DNA from: Thermoanaerobaculia bacterium
GTDB lineage: Bacteria > Acidobacteriota > Thermoanaerobaculia > UBA5066
DNA: 64,000 nucleotides
NCBI GenBank assembly: GCA_022071945.1
Contig: JAJVIN010000022.1
Location: forward strand, 40,757 to 104,756
Reading direction: 5' to 3'
Part shown: one piece after another, positions 48,866 through 58,131 of the stretch
Numbering within the stretch: position 1 is the stretch's first letter
Layout: every line of letters begins with the position of its first letter
The notes under the pieces: model-generated
What the model saw: the letters and a program-made list of their open reading frames with translations, nothing else
What the model was told of the DNA's origin: nothing
Databases searched by the model: none
Position numbers and translations under genes: made by a program

Positions 48866-50253
48866 AGGGACCTCGCGAGGCGGAATCCGATACTCCCGCT
48901 ACGAAAGTTCGGGCCTTCATAGTCCCTTACAGCCGATCGACAAAGACCGAGATCGAGGAACCAGGAGCCCCCACGCAGGACCCTGACGGTCCCCGTCAGA
49001 GGTCCAGGCGGATCGGTCACAGCCGCCGCCGGATAGCTCCCGTACCGGTCCTGACACCACTCGGCCACGTTGCCGTGCATGTCGTACAGTCCGAAGGCGT
49101 TCGGCAACTTCAACGCGACGGGTTGGGTGCCAGAGCTGGAGTTTCCGCACCACCAGACATGGGGATCCGCCGACGGGGAGCCCCCGCAGCTCCCGCTGGC
49201 CCCGGCAGCGTCACCGAACGAGAACCTCGTCTGGGTCTGCGCCCGGGCTGCCCGCTCCCACTCGGCCTCGGAAGGCAATCGGAAGGCGCCGGCACCGGGC
49301 TGACCCGTGGAAGAAAGGTGTGAGTTGAGCTTCTCGAGAAACCCGCCGGCGCCCGCGATGTCGTTCCAGGAAACACAATAGATGGGATAGTTGTCGCCAT
49401 CACCAAAAGTCCCGCAGCCGGCGTTGGTGCTTCCCATGACGGCGCGCCACTGCTTCTGTGTCACCTCGGTCTTCCCCATGTAGAAGTCGCGTGTGAGAGT
49501 CACCGGGTGGCTGACTTCATCCGCGACACGGCCTGCCTCCGCCCCAGGTGAGCCCATCAAGAAGGTTCCGGCGGGAATGCGGACCAAGACCAAGGCCACG
49601 CCTCCAGGCAAAGAGACCGTGATCTCATCGGTGCCCCCGGCTTGGTCTATGGTCACGACTTGGCCAGCGACAGTTATGGTTCCGGAGCGGGCCGGTCCGG
49701 GGTTCGAGTTAACGGCATAGGTGACGTTCTGGGTGCCGCTTCCTGTCGAGCCCGAGGTCACGGCGATCCAATCAGCGTTGCTGGAGGCTGTCCAGGAACA
49801 AGGAGTCTGCGACGTCGTGACCGTGAACGTTCCGCCGCCTCCGGAGATGGGAAACGATCTGCTGGACGGCGCCACGCTCAAGGTACAGCCGGTCGCCCAT
49901 ACTGTCGCGAACACAGTGGCGCACGTTCCCGCAGGAGCATTCCAGAGAATCCGCTTGTTTGCGCCATTCGGAACTCCGCGTCCCACATCGCCGGAGAGCT
50001 CAGCCGTCCTCGGCAGGACTGTCGGCGGCCCGGCCGCCGACAGCGAGAATGTCAGCGCGACGTACGCGCCCTCGGGCGGCGCCGCGGCGAGGTCATACAG
50101 GACCTCCACCGGATGTGAGCCTGTCTGGAGCTGCTGCACTCGCACATTGTTGACGGTTTGTGCATGAAGACAGGAAGTGAAAAGGAGAAACGACCATACC
50201 GCCGACAAACGGCATCTCTTCTCCGCTGCTGCCTTCGCGCTCTTCACCCGCAC
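48862..50253 (-). CDS. SUMF1/FGE-like protein with BACON domain
   Basis: A 463-residue secreted protein. After a signal region (AVWSFLLFTSCLHAQ) and a small beta domain, a BACON-like domain is visible (CSWTASSNADWIAVTSGSTGSG). A C-terminal FGE-sulfatase fold follows: FLMGSPGAEAGR, GKTEVTQKQWRAVMG, RLPSEAEWERAAR, MHGNVAEWCQDR and VLRGGSWF. After RGGS, the second copper-binding cysteine of true formylglycine enzymes is present (LCR) but the first is Leu, so it is probably not a maturase. First gene of the four-gene secreted operon. Role unknown. Confidence 0.82.
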   Translation of the reverse strand: MRVKSAKAAAEKRCRLSAVWSFLLFTSCLHAQTVNNVRVQQLQTGSHPVEVLYDLAAAPPEGAYVALTFSLSAAGPPTVLPRTAELSGDVGRGVPNGANKRILWNAPAGTCATVFATVWATGCTLSVAPSSRSFPISGGGGTFTVTTSQTPCSWTASSNADWIAVTSGSTGSGTQNVTYAVNSNPGPARSGTITVAGQVVTIDQAGGTDEITVSLPGGVALVLVRIPAGTFLMGSPGAEAGRVADEVSHPVTLTRDFYMGKTEVTQKQWRAVMGSTNAGCGTFGDGDNYPIYCVSWNDIAGAGGFLEKLNSHLSSTGQPGAGAFRLPSEAEWERAARAQTQTRFSFGDAAGASGSCGGSPSADPHVWWCGNSSSGTQPVALKLPNAFGLYDMHGNVAEWCQDRYGSYPAAAVTDPPGPLTGTVRVLRGGSWFLDLGLCRSAVRDYEGPNFRSGSIGFRLARSL

Positions 50254-50287
50254 CTCCGGTTGGTTTCGTCACGATTCTAGCGCCGCA

Positions 50288-50305
50288 CCCTTTCCGAAGG
50301 AAGGG
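50288..50305. terminator. Hairpin between the sbtB-like gene and the secreted-protein operon
   Basis: CCCTTTCC and AGGAAGGG form a near-perfect stem around a 2-base loop (loosely paired next to it). It could separate the sbtB-like transcript from the operon on the same strand. It overlaps the first bases of the 131-bp repeat. Confidence 0.45.
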
Positions 50306-50433
50306 CCGCCGCGCCTCAGTGCCGGACCCAGAGCGCGTCGCTGACGAGGCACATGCCGCCGTACCTCGACAGGAGCGGCCGGAGGCTCTCGAGAAGAGGC
50401 GCGAGCTCCGCCTCGTCACAGGCGACCACGAGA
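50303..50433. repeat. 131-bp direct repeat, proximal copy (3' end of the sbtB-like gene)
   Basis: Identical to 41703-41833. This copy is inside the intact sbtB-like gene (its last 118 bases and 13 bases beyond), so it is the likely parental sequence. Same orientation as the distal copy; the segment between them holds exactly the four-gene secreted-protein operon. Confidence 0.93.
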
Positions 50434-50609
50434 TACGAGTTGCGGTGGAGGTCGGTCAGTTCGTCCTCGAAGCGCTCTCCGTGTCCCCCCTTGCCGCCGG
50501 CGTTTCGAATGACGGTGTAGCCGCGGATTCCCGTGGCCTCGATCAGATCCGTCACCTGGGAGAGCACCAGGGTCTCCACGACGATCTCGACGCGCTTGAC
50601 AGCCTTCAT
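50316..50609 (-). CDS. sbtB: SbtB-like PII-family protein
   Basis: A 97-residue PII-like protein (KRVEIVVETLVLSQVTDLIEATGIRGYTVIRNAGGKGGHGER) with the characteristic alpha-beta ferredoxin-like pattern. A GGKGGHG loop takes the place of the T-loop region. In cyanobacteria SbtB binds adenine nucleotides and regulates the bicarbonate transporter SbtA. Here it lies 4 bases downstream of a SbtA-like gene, so a direct regulatory pair is the natural reading. ATG at 50609. Its 3' part is duplicated 8.6 kb away. Confidence 0.82.
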   Translation of the reverse strand: MKAVKRVEIVVETLVLSQVTDLIEATGIRGYTVIRNAGGKGGHGERFEDELTDLHRNSYLVVACDEAELAPLLESLRPLLSRYGGMCLVSDALWVRH

Positions 50610-50613
50610 CTGC

Positions 50614-51594
50614 TCACCTGATCAAGAAGCGGATCGCGGTCCAGTAGAGCGGGATCCCGATGCTGATGTTGAAGGGGAACGTCACGGAGAGCGACAGCAG
50701 CTCGAAGAGGCCGGGGTTCGCTTCTGGCACCGCCTGTCTCATGGCGGCCGGCACCACGATGTAGGAAGAACTCGCGCAGAGGATGACGAAGAGGAGGGCG
50801 TCTCCCCGGCCCATCCCCATCGCCCACGCCAGAAGAACGCCGATCACGGAATTGACGAGAGGCGCCACGACCCCGAAAAGGAAGAGGCGTGGTCCCACCT
50901 TCAGGAGCATGCGGGCTCTCCTCGCGGCGAGCATCCCGGTGTCGAGCAGGAAGAACAGCACCATCCCCTTGAAGATCCCCGTGGTGAACGGTTCCAGGCT
51001 CTTGCCCGCGCTGTTGCCCGTCACGGCGCCAATAACCAGGCTGCCGAGAAGAAGGAAGACAGTCCCGTTCAGAAACGACTCCCTGAGGAGGTGCCGGATG
51101 CCCGGCCTCTTCGGAGCGTCCTTTTCGCGGGGGGCGAAGTACCGCACGAGGAGAATCCCCATGATGACGGCGGGCGATTCCATGAGCGACATGATCGCGA
51201 CCATGTAGCCGCCGTAGGGCACCGAGGTCCGCGTCAGGAACTCGGTCCCCACGATGAAGGTGACGATGCTGATCGACCCGTAAGTCGCCGCCATCGCCGC
51301 GGCGTCGTAGACGCTCAGGATCTTCCTCAGGAAAAAGAAGGTATACGCGGGCACGAGGAGACTCATCAGCATCGCGCCCAGGATGTAGAGCGCCACGCTC
51401 CAGGAAAGCCCGGCATGAGCGAGCTTGGCGCCGCCCGTGTACCCGATGCTGAGGAGCAAGTAGAGGGAAAAGAACTTCGGCAGGGGGTGCGGGATCTCGA
51501 GATCCGACCTCAGGAGCACCGCGCCGAAACCGAGGAAGAAGAAAAGGAAGGCGGGGGAGAGAACGTTTGAGACGATCGACCCGATCTCCATCAT
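50614..51594 (-). CDS. sbtA: SbtA-like sodium-dependent bicarbonate transporter
   Basis: A 326-residue integral membrane protein with about ten helices. The N-terminal SNVLSPAFLFFFLGFGAVLL and the internal pair AATYGSISIVTFIVG and LCASSSYIVVPAAMR match the two inverted repeats of SbtA transporters, with polar Ser/Tyr clusters expected at the Na+/bicarbonate site. I start at ATG 51594 (MMEIGSIV), preceded by GGGGAGAG; the frame is open a little further to 51633. Substrate by homology is bicarbonate. In a non-cyanobacterial host it could support anaplerotic carboxylation. Forms an operon with sbtB. Confidence 0.85.
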   Translation of the reverse strand: MMEIGSIVSNVLSPAFLFFFLGFGAVLLRSDLEIPHPLPKFFSLYLLLSIGYTGGAKLAHAGLSWSVALYILGAMLMSLLVPAYTFFFLRKILSVYDAAAMAATYGSISIVTFIVGTEFLTRTSVPYGGYMVAIMSLMESPAVIMGILLVRYFAPREKDAPKRPGIRHLLRESFLNGTVFLLLGSLVIGAVTGNSAGKSLEPFTTGIFKGMVLFFLLDTGMLAARRARMLLKVGPRLFLFGVVAPLVNSVIGVLLAWAMGMGRGDALLFVILCASSSYIVVPAAMRQAVPEANPGLFELLSLSVTFPFNISIGIPLYWTAIRFLIR

Positions 51595-51832
51595 CTCTCC
51601 CCGAGAACCGCCATGCCGAGGCTCGAACAGCACCGTCTCCGAGTTGCCATCGGCGGGATCCTAACGGAAGGCGGGAACCGGCTCCTCCACCCTGACCCCC
51701 GGCAGCCCGATGGTAGGCTATCGCGACCATGACAACCGGGATTCAGACGAATTCCGGCGAGGGGAAAGCCTCGCCGCCTCATGAGCGTGTCCGGGCGGGT
51801 TTCGCTTCGGGGCGAAGGCCGGGCGGACGGTG

Positions 51833-54139
51833 ATGGAGGGCTCGGATTCGCGTCTTCACCCGGCGGACCTCTCGGGCCAGAGAGTGGGGAAGTACGAGGT
51901 CCAGAAGAAACTCGGCGAGGGCGGGATGGGAACCGTGTGGGCCGCCCGAGATGTCGACCTCTTGCGTGAGGTCGCCCTGAAAGTCGTCCGTGAGGAGAAG
52001 CCCGGGCGGGACCTTCGCGAGCGGTTCATGCGCGAGGCCCGGGCCGCCGCGGCCGTCAACCACGCCGGCATCTGTCAGGTCTACGACGCCGGCGAGGACC
52101 GCGGGATCCTCTACATCGCCATGGAACTCCTGGAAGGGGAAACCCTCGCGGAGAGGCTCGAGAGAGGCGCCATCCCCGCCCCCCTCGCGCTGTCGATCTC
52201 GGAAGGGATCCTGACGGCCCTTTCGGCCCTCCATGCCCGGGGCCTCGTCCACCGCGACCTGAAGCCTTCCAACGTCTTCCTGCTCCGCCTTGGAGGCGTG
52301 AAGCTCCTCGACTTCGGACTCGTGAGGCCCGTGTCCAGCGCGGGTGGGAGCGCGCCGCTCACGGAGGCGGGAGCCGTGATCGGAACGCCCGCCTACATGG
52401 CTCCCGAACAGGTCCAGGGCAGCGAGGTGGACGCCCGGACCGATCTCTTCTCGGCCGCGGCCATCCTCTTCGAGATGCTGACCGGCCGCGCGGTGTTTCG
52501 CCGCGCCAGCATCGGGGAAACACTCGCCGCCGTCCTGCGAGACGAGCCGCCGCCCCTTCCCGAACCGCTCTCCGGCTGGGAGGGAGTCCTGCGGCCGGCG
52601 CTGGCGAAGAACCCGAAAGGCCGGCCCGTCTCTGCCGCGGCTTTTCTCGCCTCTCTCCTGCAATCCGCGATCGGTGCTGTTCCGGCCCCAGGAGGGGGTT
52701 CCGACAAGACATGGGTGATCTCGGGCTCGCCCACGCCTCCGTCGAGAGGGCCCGCCACGCCGTCGCCCGTCTCCTCGCCCGCGGCCCTGCGTCCGCGCCT
52801 CGCCGTCATTCCGTTCAGGCTCCTGCGGCCCGATCCGGACATCGACTTCCTCAGCTTCAGCCTCGCGGATGCCGTTGCACAGTCGCTCTCCTCTCACTCC
52901 GGGATCAGCGTCCGGTCCGTCCTGGCGGCGGCCCCGTTCGCCGTCCCCGCCCCCGACCTCGCGGCCCTCTCACAGAAACTCGACGTCACCCTCGCGCTCT
53001 TCGGGACGATCCTCAAGGCGGGCGGGCGCTGCCGGGTTTCGGCGCAGCTTCTGGAGGTTCCCTCCGGCCAGCTCATCTCCTCGCACACCTCCGAGGCTTC
53101 GGCGGACGACGTCTTCGGGCTTCAAGACGCCCTGACGCAGAAGATCGTCGGCGAGCTCCACCTCCCGTCGGAGAAGGGAACGGCCCGCCCGGACGTTCCG
53201 GGGAACCCGGACGCCTACGAGCTCTATCTGCGCGCCAACCAGGCGGTCATGTGGAGCCGCGACCTCTCGGTGGCCAAGGGTCTGTACCGAGGGAGCCTCG
53301 AGCTGGACTCGGCCTTCGCCCCCGCCTGGGCCCGGCTCGCCCGCTGCTACCACATGGATGCCAAGTACGGGGATGTGGTCGGCCGGGCGGAGAACAGCCA
53401 GCTCGCGGACGAAGCCCTGAAAAAGGCGCTCTCCCTCAACCCCGATCTCGCCATGGCTCACCGGCTGCGCGCCCTCATGGACGTCGAGAACGGAAGGGCG
53501 GAGGAAGCGGTGGAAAGGCTCCTCGGCATCGTGTCGAGGAATCCGGGTGACCCGGAAGGGTGGGCAGGGCTCGTCACGGCCCTGCGCTTCCTCGGGCTTC
53601 TGCCAGAATCTCTCGCGGCCCACCGCCGGGCCCGGGCGCTCGACCCGCACGTGCCCACCTCGGCTTTCCACACGTATTTCTCCCTCGGCGACGTCCCGGG
53701 GATGCTCTCCGCCACCACGAACAGCCCTTACGAGAGGGCGCTCGGGTTCAAGATCGGCGGCAGGACGGAAGACGCCCTTTCCGAGTTGCGAAGAGAACCG
53801 CCTCCGGCCCGGGGGCTGGCGAGGGAGTGGTGGCACGCGCTTTACGCGGACCTGACCGGGGATGCGCCCTCGGCCATCGCCAGCGCCCGCCGGCTGCTCG
53901 AGTTCCCCGACCCCGAGGGGCGTTACTACATCGCCTTCATCGCGGCCCGGCTGGATCCTCACCTGTCGATCCAGGCATTTCGGAGCGCGGTCTTCGGCGG
54001 GTACGTCAACGTGCCCGCCTTCGAGCGGGAAAGAGCCCTCGACGGCCTCCGGACCGACCCGGGGTTCGCGGAGGCCTTCGATGCCGCCTCGGTCCGGCAC
54101 GGAAAGGCCCGTGCCCGGTTCGGCGGCTCGGTCGCCTGA
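51833..54139 (+). CDS. PknB-type Ser/Thr protein kinase with TPR-like C-terminal region
   Basis: Kinase domain at residues about 18-270 with Gly-rich loop GEGGMGTVW, Lys in VALKVV, catalytic HRDLKPSN, DFG and MAPEQ. No obvious transmembrane segment after it. The C-terminal half has a FlgO/TolB-N-like segment (RLAVIPFRLLRPDPDIDF, with LADAVAQSL) followed by TPR-like helical repeats (ARLARCYHMDAKYGD onward). Such chimeric kinases are common in Acidobacteriota and Myxococcota. ATG at 51833; a GTG one codon upstream is possible. Divergent from sbtA. Confidence 0.85.
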   Translation: MEGSDSRLHPADLSGQRVGKYEVQKKLGEGGMGTVWAARDVDLLREVALKVVREEKPGRDLRERFMREARAAAAVNHAGICQVYDAGEDRGILYIAMELLEGETLAERLERGAIPAPLALSISEGILTALSALHARGLVHRDLKPSNVFLLRLGGVKLLDFGLVRPVSSAGGSAPLTEAGAVIGTPAYMAPEQVQGSEVDARTDLFSAAAILFEMLTGRAVFRRASIGETLAAVLRDEPPPLPEPLSGWEGVLRPALAKNPKGRPVSAAAFLASLLQSAIGAVPAPGGGSDKTWVISGSPTPPSRGPATPSPVSSPAALRPRLAVIPFRLLRPDPDIDFLSFSLADAVAQSLSSHSGISVRSVLAAAPFAVPAPDLAALSQKLDVTLALFGTILKAGGRCRVSAQLLEVPSGQLISSHTSEASADDVFGLQDALTQKIVGELHLPSEKGTARPDVPGNPDAYELYLRANQAVMWSRDLSVAKGLYRGSLELDSAFAPAWARLARCYHMDAKYGDVVGRAENSQLADEALKKALSLNPDLAMAHRLRALMDVENGRAEEAVERLLGIVSRNPGDPEGWAGLVTALRFLGLLPESLAAHRRARALDPHVPTSAFHTYFSLGDVPGMLSATTNSPYERALGFKIGGRTEDALSELRREPPPARGLAREWWHALYADLTGDAPSAIASARRLLEFPDPEGRYYIAFIAARLDPHLSIQAFRSAVFGGYVNVPAFERERALDGLRTDPGFAEAFDAASVRHGKARARFGGSVA

Positions 54140-54253
54140 GCCCGTTTGCCAGATGATCTCGAGGGTGGCCCGTTGATTCTGTCGAGCGCGCGGTCAAGCG
54201 GGCTGAGAAGCGTCTCGTGTGAGGCGCGGTTTCGTGCGCGCTCACCCGGCCTT

Positions 54254-54270
54254 GCCCGGCGAAGCCGGGC
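54254..54270. terminator. Hairpin between convergent kinase and helicase-like genes
   Basis: GCCCGGC, loop GAA and GCCGGGC form a perfect 7-bp stem just before the stop of the helicase-like gene. Probably a bidirectional terminator, though no long T-tract follows. Confidence 0.5.
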
Positions 54271-57200
54271 TAACGCGCGAGGGTGACGCTCTTGGCGGCC
54301 TGCTGCAATCGCCTCAGGAGGCCGATCGGGACGATCACGGCCCGGCAGACGACGCCAGGAGGTGGGACGGAGACGATCCGCCCCTCTTCGATCTCCGCGA
54401 TTCTTCTCTGGAGGCGACCCCCGAGGATCTCGGCCTTCTTGGCAGCCTGCGCGGGACGGGAAGTCTTTTCCTTTTCGGCGAGCTCCCTGCCCGTCAGAGA
54501 GGTTGCCAGGCGGTCCCAATAGGCAACCTCCTTCTGCATCCGGCTCTTGACGGCTTCCCTCGTCCGGGCCGCGTGGCTCTCGCGCACCGCGCGCCAGCAG
54601 GAGAGAAGCTCGGTGCCGACCGTGGAGAGAATGTGAGAGACGGCGCGAGACTCGAGGTCCTCCCAGAGCCACGGTTCGAGCAGGATGCGGTCCACGGCGG
54701 GCCTCTCTTCCGCCGAAGGCGCGCGGAAGCGCAGGTACGAGTCGAGGAGCGTGTCCGCCACCTGGCCATTCGGACCGATCTCGGCGAACCCGGCGGCGCG
54801 TGCCACGACGCCGCGCGCGCCCCCCTCCAGCCGCCGGCCGTCCACGACCGTCTGTTCGAGGAAGAAGAGGACGCGGACATTGCCCTCGAAGTCGCCGGGG
54901 TCGACGAGAGCCGCGCCGAGCCTGAGGGTTTCGCGGTTCTGACTCAGAAGGGTGTCGACGAGGGTTCGGACCAGGGGATGACCGGGCCTGACGAAGGAAG
55001 CCCAGGGGAACCCGGCGACGGAGGACAGGGCCGCGTCGAAGCAGATGCGGTTGTAGCGGTCGGGCAGGCCGGACCCGGCGTGAGAGTGCGGCTGAAGCCG
55101 CAGGGCATCGGGGATCGACGGAACCTCGAACCGGCCCGGCTCGGCCGGGCGCAGCGTCCCGCCGAGCGCCTCGAGAGCCTCGCTCACGAACGACTCGACC
55201 GCCCGGGGCGGGAGGGCCGTCGAGGATCCGCTCGTCAGCTCGTCCCAGGTTTCCGTCGCGACTGCCGGGAGAGGGAGGCCGGGCAGGCCGCGCTCCTCCA
55301 GGACGAGGCGGGCCTTCTCTTGCGCAACGAGTCCCGCGAGCGCCTTGTTGAACACGGAGACAGAGGGTCCTCTGGCCAGGCCGGCGATGGGTGAAGCCGG
55401 GGAAGGGCTCCCGGCCGAGGCCACGGCCTCAGGGGACCGGAGCGTCTGGACGATCAGCTGGTCGAGGGGACGCGTCCGGAAGAGAGCCTCCAGGGTCGTC
55501 AGGAGACCGGGTCCGCCCGAGGCGGTTTCTTCTTCGTGACGCGAAAAGAGCGCCTCGAACACCCCGCCTTCCACCGTACCGGCCGAGACCAGGTTCCACG
55601 CCACGCACGGGCCGGCCTGGCCCGGCTGGAAGAGCATCGAGAAGCGTCTCGAGAGCCTCGCGGCGCTCCACGGCAGGTCCCAGTTGACGAGGAGGTGTGC
55701 TCCGAGAAAGCCAGTGCCCTCCAGTGTGCCGTCCGTCGCGACGAGCACACAGGCGCGCGCGTCATCGCGGAACCGTTCCAGGGTGGAGCGCCGGGCCTCC
55801 CGCGAGAGGCCGGCGTGAAGCGTCACGACCGATCCTGGACGAGCCAGGAGAGACGAGATCTTCGCGGCGGCGTAGTCGAGAGAGTCCTTGTGTTCCGTCA
55901 GGACGAGGAGCTTCCGGCGGTCGCCGGAGCCGTCGAACATCAGGTTCTCGTACTCGAGAAGCGGGCGCAGGTCGGCCCACTTGCTGTCGGTCGTGCCGCG
56001 GAAGATCTCCTTGGCGATCGTCTCGGCGTCCTTCAGGGCGGCGATCTCGGCCCGCAGTTCGGCGAGCGAGCGCGCGGGCGTGGCCATGTCGAGGAGTCTT
56101 TCCTCCAGCGGCTCTCTCTCGCCGGGAGGGAGGTCGTCGATATCGGCTGCCTCCCTGGCCGTCAGGACCGGCGCCACCTCCTCGAGAAGGCCCGAGACGA
56201 ACGCCGCGGTCTTGAGCACCTCCGCTCTCGTCAGCAGGGCTTCGAGGCGCTTTCGCCGGTGGTAGAGCGCCTGGAAGATCGCCTCTGGAGACGACGTCAG
56301 CCTGCGCAGGAGGAGAGACACGGCCAGCCGCACGGGTTCCCGCCGCTCGGGTGAGAGCCTGTCCGCGAGATCGAAGAGCCTTCTTGCGTGAGAGGTCACG
56401 AGAGACTGGAGCCGTCTCTCGGCCTCGGAGGGCGAGTAGAGGCGAGTCCTGACCTGAAGGTCGTGATAGAGGCGAGAGCCGTCCCCCCAGAAGAGCTGCT
56501 CGCGGGGGAGCCGCCGGCCGAGATCCGAGGCGCCCGTGGCGTGGATGCCCTCGCGGTAGGGGCCTTCGAACCGGTCGGGGTCCAGGAGAGACATCAAGAG
56601 CTGGAACTCCTGTTCGTTCCCGTCGTGGGGCATGGGCGAAAGAAGCACCAGGTGGCGGCTCTTCTGCGACAGGAGCCGGCAGAGCCGGAACCTCTCCGAC
56701 TCGACGGGCTCTCCGTCCACGAACGAGGCCGGGAGCCGGTGAGCCTGGTCGATGACGACGAGATCCCAGGTCCACTCGGGGCGGTCCAGGCGGAGCTTCG
56801 TCTCGATATCCCGGGACAGGAGCTCGAGCCTTGCGATCGCCAGGTTCGTCTCCGCAACAGTCTTGAAGGCGCGGGCGGACTCGAGCTGGTCCGCGGGCAC
56901 GATGTCGAACGCGAGTTCGAAACGGCCCAGAAGTTCGTCCTGCCAGGCTTCCGCGGCCGTTCCTGGGCAGACCACCAGGCAGCGGCGGATCTCGCCGCGC
57001 AGCATCAGCTCCTTGATCAGGAGTCCGGTGGTGATCTTCTTTCCGGCCCCCGGAGCGTCCGCGAAGAGATAGCGGATCGGGTGGCGCAGGAGGAGATCCC
57101 GATAGACCGCGTGGACCTGATGGGGAAGCGCCTCCAGAAGCGAGGTTCGAAAGCCGAGGAAGGGATCGAAGAGATGGGCGAAGCGGAATCGAACGGCCTC

Positions 57201-57443
57201 GGCGGCAAGGCGAAACGCCGCTGAGTTGCCCGTGAAGAGATTGCTCTTCACGCTTCCGAGAAGCTCGAGGGCCTCCTCGTCGGAGCGCGAGAGGAGCCGG
57301 ACCCCGGTCTTCCCGGCCGCGTCCTGGTAGCGGAGCTCCACGGACGATGTTCCGAGCCACTTCACTTCCACGACGACGGCGGGGCCATCCGGCACGATCC
57401 CGGCAATCGTCATCCCGTGAGTCACGTCTTCGAGGCGAAGCAC
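54270..57443 (-). CDS. SNF2/RapA-like helicase-family protein with degenerate ATPase motifs (pseudo-helicase)
   Basis: A 1057-residue protein resembling the large DUF3883-type DEAD/DEAH-SNF2 family. Fold landmarks are intact (LADAPGAGKK, RRCLVVCPGTAAEAWQDEL, WDLVVIDQAH, HFD-type LDPDRFEGPYREGIH). Key residues are changed together. Walker A is GAGKK (Lys136 replaces Thr), the DEAH box is DQAH (residues 232-235), and motif III reads LSPMPHDG. The motif VI arginines of the usual QRMGRIHR are replaced by SRRFSMLFQPGQ around residue 600. The ORF is intact, so the protein is likely expressed but ATPase-inactive. Single-copy, no operon partners. Confidence 0.75.
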   Translation of the reverse strand: MLRLEDVTHGMTIAGIVPDGPAVVVEVKWLGTSSVELRYQDAAGKTGVRLLSRSDEEALELLGSVKSNLFTGNSAAFRLAAEAVRFRFAHLFDPFLGFRTSLLEALPHQVHAVYRDLLLRHPIRYLFADAPGAGKKITTGLLIKELMLRGEIRRCLVVCPGTAAEAWQDELLGRFELAFDIVPADQLESARAFKTVAETNLAIARLELLSRDIETKLRLDRPEWTWDLVVIDQAHRLPASFVDGEPVESERFRLCRLLSQKSRHLVLLSPMPHDGNEQEFQLLMSLLDPDRFEGPYREGIHATGASDLGRRLPREQLFWGDGSRLYHDLQVRTRLYSPSEAERRLQSLVTSHARRLFDLADRLSPERREPVRLAVSLLLRRLTSSPEAIFQALYHRRKRLEALLTRAEVLKTAAFVSGLLEEVAPVLTAREAADIDDLPPGEREPLEERLLDMATPARSLAELRAEIAALKDAETIAKEIFRGTTDSKWADLRPLLEYENLMFDGSGDRRKLLVLTEHKDSLDYAAAKISSLLARPGSVVTLHAGLSREARRSTLERFRDDARACVLVATDGTLEGTGFLGAHLLVNWDLPWSAARLSRRFSMLFQPGQAGPCVAWNLVSAGTVEGGVFEALFSRHEEETASGGPGLLTTLEALFRTRPLDQLIVQTLRSPEAVASAGSPSPASPIAGLARGPSVSVFNKALAGLVAQEKARLVLEERGLPGLPLPAVATETWDELTSGSSTALPPRAVESFVSEALEALGGTLRPAEPGRFEVPSIPDALRLQPHSHAGSGLPDRYNRICFDAALSSVAGFPWASFVRPGHPLVRTLVDTLLSQNRETLRLGAALVDPGDFEGNVRVLFFLEQTVVDGRRLEGGARGVVARAAGFAEIGPNGQVADTLLDSYLRFRAPSAEERPAVDRILLEPWLWEDLESRAVSHILSTVGTELLSCWRAVRESHAARTREAVKSRMQKEVAYWDRLATSLTGRELAEKEKTSRPAQAAKKAEILGGRLQRRIAEIEEGRIVSVPPPGVVCRAVIVPIGLLRRLQQAAKSVTLAR

Positions 57444-57535
57444 GGCACCCTCCGTCGAGGCCTCCTGGGAGGTCTTCCGCTGTTTGGAGGAAGTCTAGCG
57501 GAGGAGGGGCGCCCGGGGAGAGTGAAGGGGTCGCG

Positions 57536-57973
57536 TCACTTCTTGGGCATCATCAGCCAGAGCGCGACGAAGATCAGGACGATGGCCGCCACCCGGCTCG
57601 GATCGATCGGCCGCGAGTGCAGCCCGAACCATCCGGCGCGGTCGATCAGGATGCCGGCCGTCAGCTGGCCGGCGAGCACGCCCACCATCGCGGCCCCGAC
57701 TCCGATCTTCGGCACGACGAGGATGATGGCGCTGACGTACAGCGCTCCGAGGATCCCGCCCAGGAACTGCCACGGCGAGGCCTCCACGACCGCCCGAAGA
57801 GATCCCCTGCCCAGGATAGGCAGAAGAGCGAGGAGCAGAAGCGCGCCGACCGAGAAGGAGACGGTCGCGGCCTCGAAGACCCCGGTCTTGCGGGCGAGCG
57901 CCGCATTGATCGGGGACTGGAAGGTGATGAGAGCACCCGCCACGACCATCAACCCGATGTAGAACCAGATCAT
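57536..57973 (-). CDS. YdcZ/DUF606-family DMT transporter
   Basis: A 145-residue protein of five hydrophobic segments with the DUF606 (YdcZ) pattern MIWFYIGLMVVAGALITFQSPINAALARK, then QFLGGILGALYVSAIILVVPKIG and GVLAGQLTAGILIDRAGWFG. These half-size DMT proteins work as dimers. The ATG at 57973 has GGAGAG about 8 bases upstream; an earlier in-frame ATG at 58006 would add 11 residues. Substrate unknown. Confidence 0.85.
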   Translation of the reverse strand: MIWFYIGLMVVAGALITFQSPINAALARKTGVFEAATVSFSVGALLLLALLPILGRGSLRAVVEASPWQFLGGILGALYVSAIILVVPKIGVGAAMVGVLAGQLTAGILIDRAGWFGLHSRPIDPSRVAAIVLIFVALWLMMPKK

Positions 57974-58131
57974 CCGACGCACTCTCCAGCGACGCGAGCT
58001 CGCCACGGTCCGTCAAGCATAGGCACGGCCGAACCTCTCCGCAAAGAACTCCGACAGGTTGCCTCCCTTCCGCGTCTCGTGAAAGACTCCGCCGCACCCG
58101 TACAGGGAAAGTGAACACGAGGAGTTCTCAG

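Noticed and set aside
48862..50253. Formylglycine-generating enzyme for the sulfatase
   Set aside because: The first of the two copper-binding cysteines is Leu; probably a SUMF1-like non-enzyme.
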